Below, piece by piece: positions 6,634 to 15,635 of a stretch of 64,000 nucleotides of DNA. Position 1 is the stretch's first letter. Every line of letters begins with the position of its first letter. Made by a program: the position numbers and the translations under genes. The notes below the pieces were generated by a model. It did no database searches. It was not told the origin of the DNA and was given only the letters and a program-made list of their open reading frames with translations. The stretch is from an uncultured Erythrobacter sp. (lineage in GTDB: Bacteria; Pseudomonadota; Alphaproteobacteria; Sphingomonadales; Sphingomonadaceae), in contig CANKYZ010000009.1 of the NCBI GenBank assembly GCA_947488325.1, positions 1 to 64,000 of the forward strand, in the 5' to 3' direction.

Positions 6634-7692
6634 ATGGGGGCGGCAATGGAATTGAAAAATACTAAAGAGGAAGCCCTTCATTGGCACGGCTTGATAAACA
6701 GTGGGGAGCCCGATGCCGTTCTCAGGCGTGACTTCGAAAGTTGGCTTGATAAAGACAGTGCGCATCGAAAAGCCTATTTTGAGATGGAGCAACTGTGGTG
6801 CGATCTCGATTATGTACTGGCCGCGCACGACACAGAAATTTCAAATTCAGGAAAACAGAGTGACTTGGAAAAATACTCGGCTTGGATGACGAAATTCATG
6901 AAGTATCCGAAAGCAACAGCAATCGGCTCTGCTATTGCCGCGATATTCCTCGTGGCTGTCGTATTCAATCTACCGGCGACAGTTTCTCCTGTTGGCATTC
7001 CAGCGCATCATGAAACCAAGATCGCAGAGTTGAAAAAAATCAGTCTGGAAGACGGTTCGATCGTCACGCTGGGTGCGAAGTCGCATATCTCGGTGTCTTT
7101 CGACGAAGACACCAGGATCGTGTCGCTAGTTGGCGGTGAAGCTTTCTTTGATGTCGCCAAAGACAGTGATCGCCCATTCCTGGTGGCGGCCGGCGACACG
7201 ATCGTTCGGGTTGTGGGAACGAAATTTGAGGTGAAATACGCCGATGATGATATCCGTGTCGCTGTGCTTGAAGGCAATGTCCTGGTTGTAAGAGGTGCGG
7301 AAATAACCGATGTTGCACGATCTCAAGACATCGCGATCCTGAAGGACCGGTTTGAAACCGAGACATTGACGGAAAACTTGAAATTTTCCGCAGGTAGCGG
7401 CTCCGATGCTGTCCAGAAACTGGATCAGGCTGTCCCGGGCACATGGAGGAGCGGACGATTGGCCTATGAGGACGCCAGCCTTTCAGAAATCATCGCGGAT
7501 GTGAATCGCTATTCTCAGCGCTCCATCGAGATCGACGATGAGAGCCTCAAAAGTCTACGCTTCACAATGGGATTCAAAACAAGTGAAATCAGCCAATTGC
7601 TCGCAATCCTGGATAGCAGTGAAGTAATTGAGGTTCTCGACGATGACACCAATACGATTATCATTCGAGCTGAGGTGGCATCCGAAGAGTAA
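6634..7692 (+). CDS. FecR-family anti-sigma / signal-transducing protein
   Basis: The 352-aa protein has the standard order: an N-terminal cytoplasmic region ('EALHWHGLINSGEPDAVLRRDFESWL', DUF4880-like, about 10-60), one membrane helix (about 94-113, ATAIGSAIAAIFLVAVVF) and a periplasmic FecR domain ('KISLEDGSIVTLGAKSHISV' to 'VAVLEGNVLVV', about 130-235). The C-terminal segment resembles a secretin/STN-like fold ('LAYEDASLSEIIADVNRYS', about 270-345). It would hold the neighbouring ECF sigma factor inactive and receive the signal from the receptor's STN domain in the periplasm. The ATG at 6646 (MELKNTKEEA) is an alternative start with G-rich sequence before it. It lies 26 bp after the sigma gene. 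Confidence 0.9.
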   Translation: MGAAMELKNTKEEALHWHGLINSGEPDAVLRRDFESWLDKDSAHRKAYFEMEQLWCDLDYVLAAHDTEISNSGKQSDLEKYSAWMTKFMKYPKATAIGSAIAAIFLVAVVFNLPATVSPVGIPAHHETKIAELKKISLEDGSIVTLGAKSHISVSFDEDTRIVSLVGGEAFFDVAKDSDRPFLVAAGDTIVRVVGTKFEVKYADDDIRVAVLEGNVLVVRGAEITDVARSQDIAILKDRFETETLTENLKFSAGSGSDAVQKLDQAVPGTWRSGRLAYEDASLSEIIADVNRYSQRSIEIDDESLKSLRFTMGFKTSEISQLLAILDSSEVIEVLDDDTNTIIIRAEVASEE

Positions 7693-7764
7693 AATCCGAC
7701 AGTTGTACAAGCGATTGAAATTGCGAAAAATGTTAAATTAATTAGGCCAAATTTGATTTTTCTG

Positions 7765-7791
7765 GAAAATTTTCCAATCCGGGCCGTCTCC
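7765..7791 (+). promoter_or_regulatory. Candidate FecI-type ECF promoter
   Basis: GAAAAT (7765-7770), 15 bp, then GTCTCC (7786-7791) and TT. The remembered E. coli fecA promoter has GAAAAT, 15 bp, TGTCCT. The site lies between the fecR-like gene and the TonB receptor, about 90 bp upstream of the receptor ATG, which is where a FecI-class sigma would act. The match is by eye only. Confidence 0.45.
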
Positions 7792-7878
7792 TTATGAGAG
7801 TCACAACTGATCGCAGATAATACCGTTTATAGAATTAGCGGTGATGGCGGTGGTGGTGAAAATGAGGGGAAGAGATAA

Positions 7879-10800
7879 ATGTCCAAGGGAAATCTGCTGC
7901 TTGCCAGCACTGTATTGTCGACAATATCAATCGCGGCGGGCCTGCCAAGCGCGGCTTATGCGCAAACCTCCAAAGTGCAATCTGTGAACACACAGAACAG
8001 GGCTGTGGTGTTCAACATCGAGGAGCAGGAGCTTTCATCCGCGCTGATTGAGTTTAACAATCAATCCGGCGTGATTGTGGTGGCTCCGCAGGAATTGCTC
8101 AGAGGGAAAAAAGCAAATCCCATTAGCGGAGCAATGTCCCCCGGACGGGCTTTGAATTTGTTGCTTTCTGGAGCGGGGTTGCGGGCCAAAGAACTTCCAA
8201 ATGGAGGCTTCACTATCATGGCCGCAGCAGTAAGCGTGGCCGACGGTGACGACAGCGAGAGTCCGGCAGCGGGGGAAGAGTCGATTGTCGTCATCGGAAC
8301 GCGGATCGAGGGCGCAGACCCGACCCAGCGCGTTGAGGTTATTACGCGTGAAGATATCGAAGCATCCGGTGCCAGCACTGTAGAAGATGCACTGCGGCGT
8401 GTTCAATCAAATGTTGCGTCGGTTAACTCCTTTTCTAGCGGTCAGGCTGCGGATCGTGAAAACCTTGCGCTTGGCCCCGTCCCGGACGGAGTATCTGGCG
8501 TCAACCTTCGTGGGCTGGGTACTGAAAATACGCTGGTATTGATCAATGGGCGCAGAGTTGCAGGTGTTGCGGGCAATGACAGCGGGTTCACCAACATTTC
8601 CAACATTCCGCTATCTGCTGTTGAGCGGATAGAGGTGCTGCCAGATGGTGCCTCGGCGGCATATGGCTCCGATGCCATTGGCGGCGTTGTGAATATCGTG
8701 TTGCGCAGCAATTATAGCGGTTTGTCTGTTACCGGTAGATATGAGCGAAGCAATAACAGCGCTGATCAAGTAAAATTTGGTGCGACCTATGGCACTGGAT
8801 GGGGAAGTGGTAGATTAACGGCGACCGCTTCCTATAATAGGAGGCAGAGAATCCGCGCAGCGGACGCGGGATTCACAACGAACTTTTATCCTGGTATTGC
8901 AACGGACTCGAACGGGGATACGGTTGACCTCGATTTTACGCGGGTTGAAGCTGCTACTGGTGGTGCAGTTGAACGCCGGACCTTTACCTTTTTTCCGGTG
9001 TTCATGGTTATAAATCAAAATGTGGCCCTGCCGGGCGACAATGACGGCCTGAATGTTACTGCGGCAGACTTCGTCCCTGTAGAGACCGTTTCGCGGACTC
9101 TGGATAGCGAGTTAATTCCAACTTTCCTGGGCCCCGATGAAGAGAGCTTCGGCTTTACGTTTGACATCTCTCAAGACATTTCTTCCGACTTGGAAGTCTT
9201 TGCCACTGCGTTTTATTCCCAAAACGAAACCTTCCGCGACAGCGTCGTTGGGCCGACGCGTATACGCGTGGGGGCAACCAATGCCTTTAATCCATTCGGT
9301 ACTGATATTTTTGTACGGTTCCGGCCACTTCAGGAATTTACCGACGGCATATTGGAGGCACCGAGTTTCAGTTCCCGGCAACGGCAATATAATTTCAATG
9401 CCGGGCTGCGCTGGAATATCGTCAACGATCTGGATCTTGAGGTAAGCGGCGGGTTTTCGAGATCAGCGAGCAGGCTTGAAACAAGAAACCGGCTAGATTC
9501 GTTCGCGGATGTTCTTAATTCCCCCGATCCCTCCGTAGCGCTGAATGCGCTTGGTAACGGAACGGCGCAAAACCCCAGCGCTATTCAAGCGCTATACGGC
9601 GTGAATGAGGTCTTCACCCCGGCGACCGAAATCTTCTCCATTGAACCGGTGCTACGGGGAAATGCGTTTGAGATATGGGGCGGTGATGTAAAATTTGCCG
9701 TGGGCGGGGATTACCGGGAAGAGCGTTTAAGCGACTCTCCTGTCCTGAGTTCCTTTGCGAGCATAGAAAATAACAAAAGAGAGTCCTTCGGCTTGTTTGC
9801 CGAAGCCAATTTCCCCTTAATCTCGCCAGCCAATCAAATCCCGGGTGTCCATTCCTTCTCGGTATCGGTGCAGGCGCGTTATGATGAATATCATACCGAA
9901 GGGCCCAATGGCGCCGATATCGACCAGAATCCCATCATTGAAAATATCAGCTATAACAGCCTGACCCCTCGCGTGGGTTTCGCTTACAGGCCGATTGAAG
10001 ATCTCAAGATCAGCGGATCATGGGGTGAGTCATTTCGCGCGCCGAGCACGGGCGATCTATTTGGTGTTTTCTCATCTCAATTCGATCAGCAACAAGCCGA
10101 CCCATTCGCTCCTGGTGGCCCCGCTATCGTAACGGTGCCATTCCTGTCAGCTAGCGGCAATGTGAACTTGAGGCCTGAACAAGCCGACAACTACAGTCTG
10201 GGCCTGGATTTCACACCGAGCGCCCTGCCCGGTTTGAGGTTCAGAGCGGATTGGAGCCGCGTGGAATTCACTGATCGTATTGTGAATGGCTTTATCGTGA
10301 GGAACCTGTTGTCAGCGTCTGATGACTTCCTTGCCCTGCCGGGTGTCGCGGAACGTGACGCAATGGGCAATTTGACACGCGTCAACATTTTCAACCTGAA
10401 TCTCGACAGCAGAATTGTGGAAACAATTCAGGGCGATATCGAGTATGTGCATGATACCCAAAGTAATGGAGAATTTACCTTCGGAATATCGGCCCTGCAC
10501 TATTTGGAACATGTCGATCAGATCTCTGAAGATACAGACCCGATAGAGTTGCTCGGAACATCAAGGGGGCCAGTCGAATATAAGTTGACCGGCCATGCCG
10601 GATGGCGAGGCGACAATGCCGGAGTTGATATCTTCGTTAATTACACACCGTCGAATATCAACGACTTCAATCAGGTCTTGAACGCGTTAGGCAACGATTT
10701 CGAACGCCTGAATATCGAGGTACCCTCATACACAACCGTGGATTTAACAGGATATTATGATATTGAGAAATTTGACTTAAAAATCGGCATTGGCGTCAGA

Positions 10801-10914
10801 AACCTATTTGATGCGGACTTCCCGATCAGTCCAACGGCGAGTCTCCCTTACGATCCAGTTCGGGTGGATCCGCGGGGGCGAGTGGCCTTTCTTGAACTTA
10901 CCAAATCTTTCTAA
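7879..10914 (+). CDS. TonB-dependent receptor with N-terminal STN signalling domain
   Basis: The protein has 1011 aa. The signal peptide (to about residue 29, ending AAYAQ) is followed by an STN domain (about 46-112: 'FNIEEQELSSALIEFNNQSG' to 'LPNGGFTIM') that contacts FecR. A plug domain (about 145-280: 'IVVIGTRIEG', 'RGLGTENTLVLINGRR', 'ERIEVLPDGASAAYGSDAIGG') and a long 22-strand-type barrel end in the terminal aromatic 'LELTKSF'. It is an outer-membrane transporter driven by TonB-ExbBD. The start has a GAGGGGA site. Barrels of this size and the 'DGASAAYGSDAIGGVVN' plug type are common in sphingomonads. The substrate cannot be read from sequence. The adjacent M16 peptidase hints at a peptide or protein cargo rather than a siderophore (inference). 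Confidence 0.95.
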   Translation: MSKGNLLLASTVLSTISIAAGLPSAAYAQTSKVQSVNTQNRAVVFNIEEQELSSALIEFNNQSGVIVVAPQELLRGKKANPISGAMSPGRALNLLLSGAGLRAKELPNGGFTIMAAAVSVADGDDSESPAAGEESIVVIGTRIEGADPTQRVEVITREDIEASGASTVEDALRRVQSNVASVNSFSSGQAADRENLALGPVPDGVSGVNLRGLGTENTLVLINGRRVAGVAGNDSGFTNISNIPLSAVERIEVLPDGASAAYGSDAIGGVVNIVLRSNYSGLSVTGRYERSNNSADQVKFGATYGTGWGSGRLTATASYNRRQRIRAADAGFTTNFYPGIATDSNGDTVDLDFTRVEAATGGAVERRTFTFFPVFMVINQNVALPGDNDGLNVTAADFVPVETVSRTLDSELIPTFLGPDEESFGFTFDISQDISSDLEVFATAFYSQNETFRDSVVGPTRIRVGATNAFNPFGTDIFVRFRPLQEFTDGILEAPSFSSRQRQYNFNAGLRWNIVNDLDLEVSGGFSRSASRLETRNRLDSFADVLNSPDPSVALNALGNGTAQNPSAIQALYGVNEVFTPATEIFSIEPVLRGNAFEIWGGDVKFAVGGDYREERLSDSPVLSSFASIENNKRESFGLFAEANFPLISPANQIPGVHSFSVSVQARYDEYHTEGPNGADIDQNPIIENISYNSLTPRVGFAYRPIEDLKISGSWGESFRAPSTGDLFGVFSSQFDQQQADPFAPGGPAIVTVPFLSASGNVNLRPEQADNYSLGLDFTPSALPGLRFRADWSRVEFTDRIVNGFIVRNLLSASDDFLALPGVAERDAMGNLTRVNIFNLNLDSRIVETIQGDIEYVHDTQSNGEFTFGISALHYLEHVDQISEDTDPIELLGTSRGPVEYKLTGHAGWRGDNAGVDIFVNYTPSNINDFNQVLNALGNDFERLNIEVPSYTTVDLTGYYDIEKFDLKIGIGVRNLFDADFPISPTASLPYDPVRVDPRGRVAFLELTKSF

Positions 10915-10952
10915 CACCAAATCTCCTGACGCGGGATTTCCAGGAAACCGAG

Positions 10953-10987
10953 CGAGTGGCCAAGAAGTTTCTCTTCTTGGCCGCTCG
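10953..10987 (+). terminator. Strong hairpin after TonB receptor gene
   Basis: CGAGTGGCCAAGAAG and CTTCTTGGCCGCTCG form a 15-bp stem with one G-U pair around TTTCT. It lies 38 bp after the receptor stop. No T-run follows, so it may be a weak terminator, a processing or stability element, or an attenuator that lowers expression of the M16 gene relative to the receptor. Confidence 0.6.
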
Positions 10988-11057
10988 TGCCTGATGCATT
11001 TCCAAAAGCGATATGGCGCTAAAACCTGAGTTTCATAATATGAAAATGAGTGAAAAT

Positions 11058-14021
11058 ATGAAAAAAAGCACTTTTGTTTGTTTGCTAATTGGACTGGGTT
11101 TTCAACCGGCGATTGCGCAAGATGATCTGTTGGCAGATATTGAGCATGTCAATCAAAGTGCGGATCATCAAATTCGCTTCCTGGAAAAAGTTGAAGCCAA
11201 AGATGATGCAATTGTCATCCCTTACGAAAAATATGAACTTGCAAATGGCTTGACCATCATTCTGCATGAAGATCGCTCAGACCCCCTAGTAAGTGTCAAT
11301 GTGACATATCATGTCGGTTCAGCACATGAAGAAATTGGACGTTCCGGTTTCGCCCATTTCTTCGAACATATGATGTTTCAAGGGTCCGAAAATGTGGGGG
11401 ATGATGAACATTTTCGCATCATTACCGAAGCTGGTGGAAATTTGAACGGTACGACGAGTTCGGATCGCACCATGTATTTTCAGAATGTTCCATCCAATCA
11501 GCTTGAGAAGGTACTCTGGCTGGAAGCAGACCGGATGGGCTTTCTGTTGCCGGCAGTGACAGAGGAAAAGTTCGAAATACAGCGCGAGACAGTCAAGAAT
11601 GAACGCGGGCAGCGCGTTGACAATGCTGCATATGGTCTAGTCGGCGAAAGGCTTGGCGAGGCCATCTATCCGCAGGGGCACCCATATTCCTGGCCTGTGA
11701 TCGGATATATTGAAGATCTGAATCGCGCCGACCTCGATGACTTAAAAAACTTCTTTAGACAATGGTATGGTCCCAATAATGCCGTGCTTTCCATCGGTGG
11801 TGATTTTGATCGCCGACAGACGCTGCAATGGGTGCAGAAATATTTCGGCGCTATTCCGAGTGGTCCAGAGGTGAAAGCGCTGGCCAAAAAGCCGGTGGTA
11901 CTGGATGGCGATAGATATCTTTCACTTGAAGATAAGAACGCTCCGGCTCCGATGATAGTTATCGCACTACCAACCGTATTTGCAAATCATCCCGACGAGC
12001 CCGCTCTGAATATTCTATCCTCTATTCTGGGTGAGGGAGAAACATCTTTATTGTATAAAAATATGGTGCGGAATGAACAGGCGACCAGCGCCTATACAAC
12101 ACACCGCTGCGCCGAATTCGGCTGTTCAATGTTAATCCTCGCACAGCCGAACACCGTGAAAGGCAAGGGATTGCCGGACATGGAGCGCGCCATGCGCGCA
12201 AGCCTGGCTGAAATTGAGCAACGCGGAATACAGCCGGATGATCTTGCGCGTGTAAAAAATGTCATCCGCGCACGCCAGATTTTCGGGCTGGAACGCGCCT
12301 GGCAGAAGATCATGAATCTGGCGGAATTCCAGATATCTACAGGCTCACCCAATGGAATAGAAAATGAGATTGGGCGATATGAAGCCGTTGATGCTGATGA
12401 TGTGATGCGTGTCTATAATAAATATTTCAAGGGACGCCCATCGGTTGTTTTAAGCGTCGTTCCCGATGCCCAAAAATATGAACTGGCACGTGCTGACAAT
12501 TGGCAACGCCCCGAGCGCATGATTGAAGAGCATTCCAACAGTGAAAGTTCGGCACCATCGCTCCAGAATCCGGCATCATCATCCTCTTCCGAAGATGCAT
12601 TTGACCGGAGTATCCAGCCCAGCGCATCGGACAATGTACCGGTCACCAGAATCCCTGATATCTGGAAAGCCTCTCTCTCCAACGGGATCGAAATTCTCGG
12701 CACAAAGAGCACCGAAGTGCCCGTCACAAGCATTTCGTTTCAAATTGCAGCGGGGCAGCGCGATGAACCCATGAACAAACTGGGTTTGGCGGCATTGACG
12801 GGATCGATGCTGAACGAAGCAACAGCGAGGTCGACGAAGGAAGAACTGGCCAATCGTATAGCCAAACTAGGTTCCCGTATCTCCGTTTTAGCCGATGACC
12901 AATATACAACCATACGGGTAAAAAGCCTGACGGAAAACCTTGATGCGACCTTGTCGATCGTTGCCGAGATGCTTTTTGAAAGCGCTTTTAACTCTGATGA
13001 TTTTCAAAGGGTTCTGGGCCAAAATCGGCAGAATATTAGGTCGCTTCAATCATCGGCCGGTGCCACAGCCAATCTTGCCATGAACCGCCTGCTATTTGGT
13101 TATGACACCGCTTTTGCACATCGCAATTCCGGCACGCTTGATACAATGTCAGAAATTACCATTGATGATGTAAAGGCATTTTACAGCAAGCATTATACAC
13201 CCGGGGCAATGCGGATAACGACCGTAAGTGATTTGCCCGAAGGCGAAATGGTGGATCGTTTGAGGGCATTCTCCAATCGCGGCGGGGAGACTGCGGAACA
13301 TCCACCCCTGCCAGAATTTCCTGATTTGAAGGTTAATGCGATTTACCTGATCGATAAACCGGGAGCGGCGCAGTCCGAAATCCGTATTGGCAAACGATTG
13401 ATGCCAGTGGATGCCACGGGTGAATATTTCCGCGTCACATTAGCCAATTTTCCTTTGGCAGGAAATTTCAGCAGCCGGATCAATATGAACCTGCGTGAGG
13501 ATAAAGGGTATACATATGGTGCCAACGGTTTGATCAAAGGGACGGATTCCTACGGCACTTATGTTGTTCAGGCTGCGGTTAGGACGGACGCAACGGTGCC
13601 TGCCATTCAGGAATTTTTCAAGGAACTGAGCGAGTATGCAATGACCGGCGTAACCGCAGAAGAGTTATCATTCACCAGGCAGGCAATAGGCCAGGGCGAA
13701 GCGCTTTCCTATGAAGGGTCGAGCAGCATGCTCCGGCTATTGACGTACATGCAGGAACATTCCCTTGATGTTGACTTTGTCGCTGAACAAATGCGCATAT
13801 TAGGCGCAATCGAAAAGGAAGAAATCGACACTGTTATCGATCGGCATCTAAATCCTGAAGACATGATCATGGTCATCGTTGGCGACAAGAACATGATCCT
13901 GGAGCCATTGCAGGAGCTTGGCCGTGAGGTAATAGAATTGGATATCAATGGCGATCAACTAACCGACACATCAGTTGGTAACGTGCAGGAAGCATCGGCG
14001 GTATCGAAAAGTACGGAATAG
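11058..14021 (+). CDS. Periplasmic M16 (pitrilysin-family) zinc peptidase, two-domain
   Basis: From the ATG at 11058 the protein is 987 aa with a signal peptide (MKKSTFVCLLIGLGFQPAIAQ). Track starts at 11013, 11040 or 11046 would put extra residues before it, and none has a clear ribosome site. The first M16 domain carries the inverted zinc motif HFFEH and the downstream 'RETVKNERGQRVDN' that supplies the third ligand, so it should be catalytic. A Ser-rich linker (about 485-520) leads to a second M16 half ('DIWKASLSNGIEILGTKSTE' onward) without HxxEH, as usual for the non-catalytic lobe. It follows the TonB receptor by about 140 bp on the same strand. In other systems (FusC beside FusA) an M16 protease degrades proteins imported by a TonB receptor. 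That role is inferred here. Confidence 0.92.
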   Translation: MKKSTFVCLLIGLGFQPAIAQDDLLADIEHVNQSADHQIRFLEKVEAKDDAIVIPYEKYELANGLTIILHEDRSDPLVSVNVTYHVGSAHEEIGRSGFAHFFEHMMFQGSENVGDDEHFRIITEAGGNLNGTTSSDRTMYFQNVPSNQLEKVLWLEADRMGFLLPAVTEEKFEIQRETVKNERGQRVDNAAYGLVGERLGEAIYPQGHPYSWPVIGYIEDLNRADLDDLKNFFRQWYGPNNAVLSIGGDFDRRQTLQWVQKYFGAIPSGPEVKALAKKPVVLDGDRYLSLEDKNAPAPMIVIALPTVFANHPDEPALNILSSILGEGETSLLYKNMVRNEQATSAYTTHRCAEFGCSMLILAQPNTVKGKGLPDMERAMRASLAEIEQRGIQPDDLARVKNVIRARQIFGLERAWQKIMNLAEFQISTGSPNGIENEIGRYEAVDADDVMRVYNKYFKGRPSVVLSVVPDAQKYELARADNWQRPERMIEEHSNSESSAPSLQNPASSSSSEDAFDRSIQPSASDNVPVTRIPDIWKASLSNGIEILGTKSTEVPVTSISFQIAAGQRDEPMNKLGLAALTGSMLNEATARSTKEELANRIAKLGSRISVLADDQYTTIRVKSLTENLDATLSIVAEMLFESAFNSDDFQRVLGQNRQNIRSLQSSAGATANLAMNRLLFGYDTAFAHRNSGTLDTMSEITIDDVKAFYSKHYTPGAMRITTVSDLPEGEMVDRLRAFSNRGGETAEHPPLPEFPDLKVNAIYLIDKPGAAQSEIRIGKRLMPVDATGEYFRVTLANFPLAGNFSSRINMNLREDKGYTYGANGLIKGTDSYGTYVVQAAVRTDATVPAIQEFFKELSEYAMTGVTAEELSFTRQAIGQGEALSYEGSSSMLRLLTYMQEHSLDVDFVAEQMRILGAIEKEEIDTVIDRHLNPEDMIMVIVGDKNMILEPLQELGREVIELDINGDQLTDTSVGNVQEASAVSKSTE

Positions 14022-14132
14022 CCAAAAAACAACTAATTCTAATTATAATCTTAATAAAATATATTAGCTAGTTGAAGAATAAAAGCGATCTGGAATTCAT
14101 TTACTGTCGAACAGGAAATAGGATTCAGAGTA

Positions 14133-14148
14133 AAGTAATCCGACGTTT
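14133..14148 (+). repeat. 16-bp inverted repeat, left copy
   Basis: AAGTAATCCGACGTTT is exactly reverse-complementary to 14401-14416. The two copies enclose the glyoxalase-like remnant. They could be ends of a small mobile element or a duplicated piece of the old gene. Confidence 0.6.
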
Positions 14149-14372
14149 CTACAGCGCGATATTCCATCCATTGGTACTGGGACGATGGCGGGGTTGAAAG
14201 CTGACAGACAGAATCCAATAAAACGACTATATGATCTGGCGTTACAACATGGCGGTAAATGTGAAGAAGAACCAAGTTTGTGTCAGAGCGATAAGTTTTG
14301 CGTGGTTTACTTCCGCAATCCAGATGGTCACAAACTGATTACATTTGTCATGAGCAGCAATCAGCCAATGTC
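14139..14372 (+). pseudogene. VOC/glyoxalase-family gene remnant
   Basis: Two fragments of a vicinal-oxygen-chelate protein are recognisable. An N-terminal piece reads 'RRFYSAIFHPLVLG' around 14140-14181, resembling the usual AxxFYxAxxxPLGL start. In another frame a C-terminal piece 'LYDLALQHGGKCEEEPSLC' continues to 'VVYFRNPDGHKLITFVMS', the typical end with the metal-site strand 'YFRNPDGHKL'. About 60 residues between them are missing and the frames differ. No intact start exists. This is decayed DNA next to the island edge. Confidence 0.55.
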
Positions 14373-14400
14373 CAATTTTGGGCTTTTGGCGAAGATTGTA

Positions 14401-14416
14401 AAACGTCGGATTACTT
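14401..14416 (-). repeat. 16-bp inverted repeat, right copy
   Basis: AAACGTCGGATTACTT, the exact reverse complement of 14133-14148, 252 bp away, just after the VOC remnant. Confidence 0.6.
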
Positions 14417-14627
14417 CACATTCATTTTCCTGTGTAATCGGTATCTAAGGCATCGTAATAGTTCTTCCATTGACTTTGCACTTCTGCCTCAGAAGAGCCG
14501 CGATCATATACGGGTGTAGAAATCTGGTGTGCATAATCAACAGGCATAACAACTATCGATCGTATTGACGAAACTGCATCTTTTGACCCAAGAAATTTAG
14601 CAAGACATCGAAATTCGCCACCACTCC

Positions 14628-14846
14628 TTGGGCGACCGGTATTTGCGCCAGCTACTGGTCGTGGGAATGTCATCACGCCTCAGAGCAGCCCGCTCACATC
14701 CTGAGCGTGTTGATCCGTGGACCGCATCCATATTAGAACGAAAGCCGGCCCGCTTGGCGACAGTTGCCATGGCGAACAAGACAGCCCGCATCATCTGGGC
14801 GGTGTTAACGCGCAATGAGCCATACACACCGAGAACCGCAGCATAG
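14628..14846 (+). pseudogene. IS110-family transposase, C-terminal fragment
   Basis: The frame from the TTG at 14628 encodes 'MGDRYLRQLLVVGMSSRLRA', then 'HPERVDPW', 'LLVV' and 'LERKPARLATVAMANKTARIIWAVLT'. This is the conserved end of IS110/IS1111-type transposases (Transposase_20 region). The N-terminal DEDD catalytic domain is missing, so the element is a remnant and inactive. The stop is at 14846. The following bases probably include the IS right end, but I could not place it. The track ORF 14597-14860 on the other strand is a shadow. Confidence 0.75.
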
Positions 14847-15397
14847 CAGAGCATCAACACTCAACAAAACAGGAGGTAGGGCAATCAGTTTACAAGGACG
14901 ATGAGAGTGATGGCAAACCGGTTAGACCGGGAACTCAGGCACCCCGACTAGTGTCCAGGACATCAATAGTCCGTTTAGCGGAATGGGACTGTGTTCGCGG
15001 AAACCATCAGGGCCAGTGGCACCAAAACTAACATGGGCCACATCAACAGGCCGGACACAGGACCGTATCTAACTTAGGTCAAGTCGCTCGAATAATCCTT
15101 GCAATGATGGAGCCATCCACACAGGACATTAGATACGCGCAGCGCCAACGTCTGTAAGTAGGGTGCAAGCCGTCGTTGAAGTCGTTCAACCTTTAAAGTC
15201 TGCAAATTGGATCCGCTGCCCAGAACCGGACATTCCGCAATCGGCCCAGAAGCCGTCAAAAAATAGATAAAGTCAATTATCGATGCTCTATGATTCTATT
15301 GACCAATTTTGACGTCAGAAACAATCAATAAAATCTAACTGAAAATTCGATTCTAATAGACGCTGACTAAACATTTTCGAAAATTATCGCTATTTGA
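14847..15397. other. Intergenic region with degraded element DNA
   Basis: I see no intact gene. The first 200 bases probably belong to the IS110 remnant. The last 150 bases, before the tRNA, are very AT-rich. Short frames on either strand lack ribosome sites and show no conserved motif. Confidence 0.4.
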
Positions 15398-15482
15398 TGG
15401 TGCGGGCGGTGGGAATCGAACCCACACTCCTTGCGGAACGGGATTTTGAATCCCGCGCGTCTACCAATTCCACCACGCCCGC
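15398..15482 (-). tRNA. tRNA-Leu(CAA)
   Basis: On the minus strand the sequence folds as a tRNA. The acceptor GCGGGCG pairs with CGCCCGC. The D-arm reads TGGTGGAATTGGTAGACGCG, anticodon stem CGGGA/TCCCG encloses TTCAAAA (anticodon CAA), a variable arm follows, and the T-arm is GTGGGTTCGATTCCCAC. The discriminator A and CCA are encoded. It decodes UUG. It lies between accessory DNA and a truncated second tRNA-Leu, so it may have arrived with the island. Confidence 0.93.
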
Positions 15483-15635
15483 GCACCATGACGTGACCAT
15501 CTTAGCCGCGCCCAACTTCGATTTACACATTGTTGGACGCGTCTATGTCAAATCGCCCTGCATGTTTCAGGAAGTTGTTGTTTTTAAATGTAATCCGGAA
15601 GTACTTTGGTCTCGTTTCTCCTTTTATACTCAACC

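Noticed and set aside
14422-14676. 84-aa minus-strand ORF at the island edge
   Set aside because: No ribosome site or known motif. It overlaps the IS110 fragment and is probably chance or an unidentifiable remnant.
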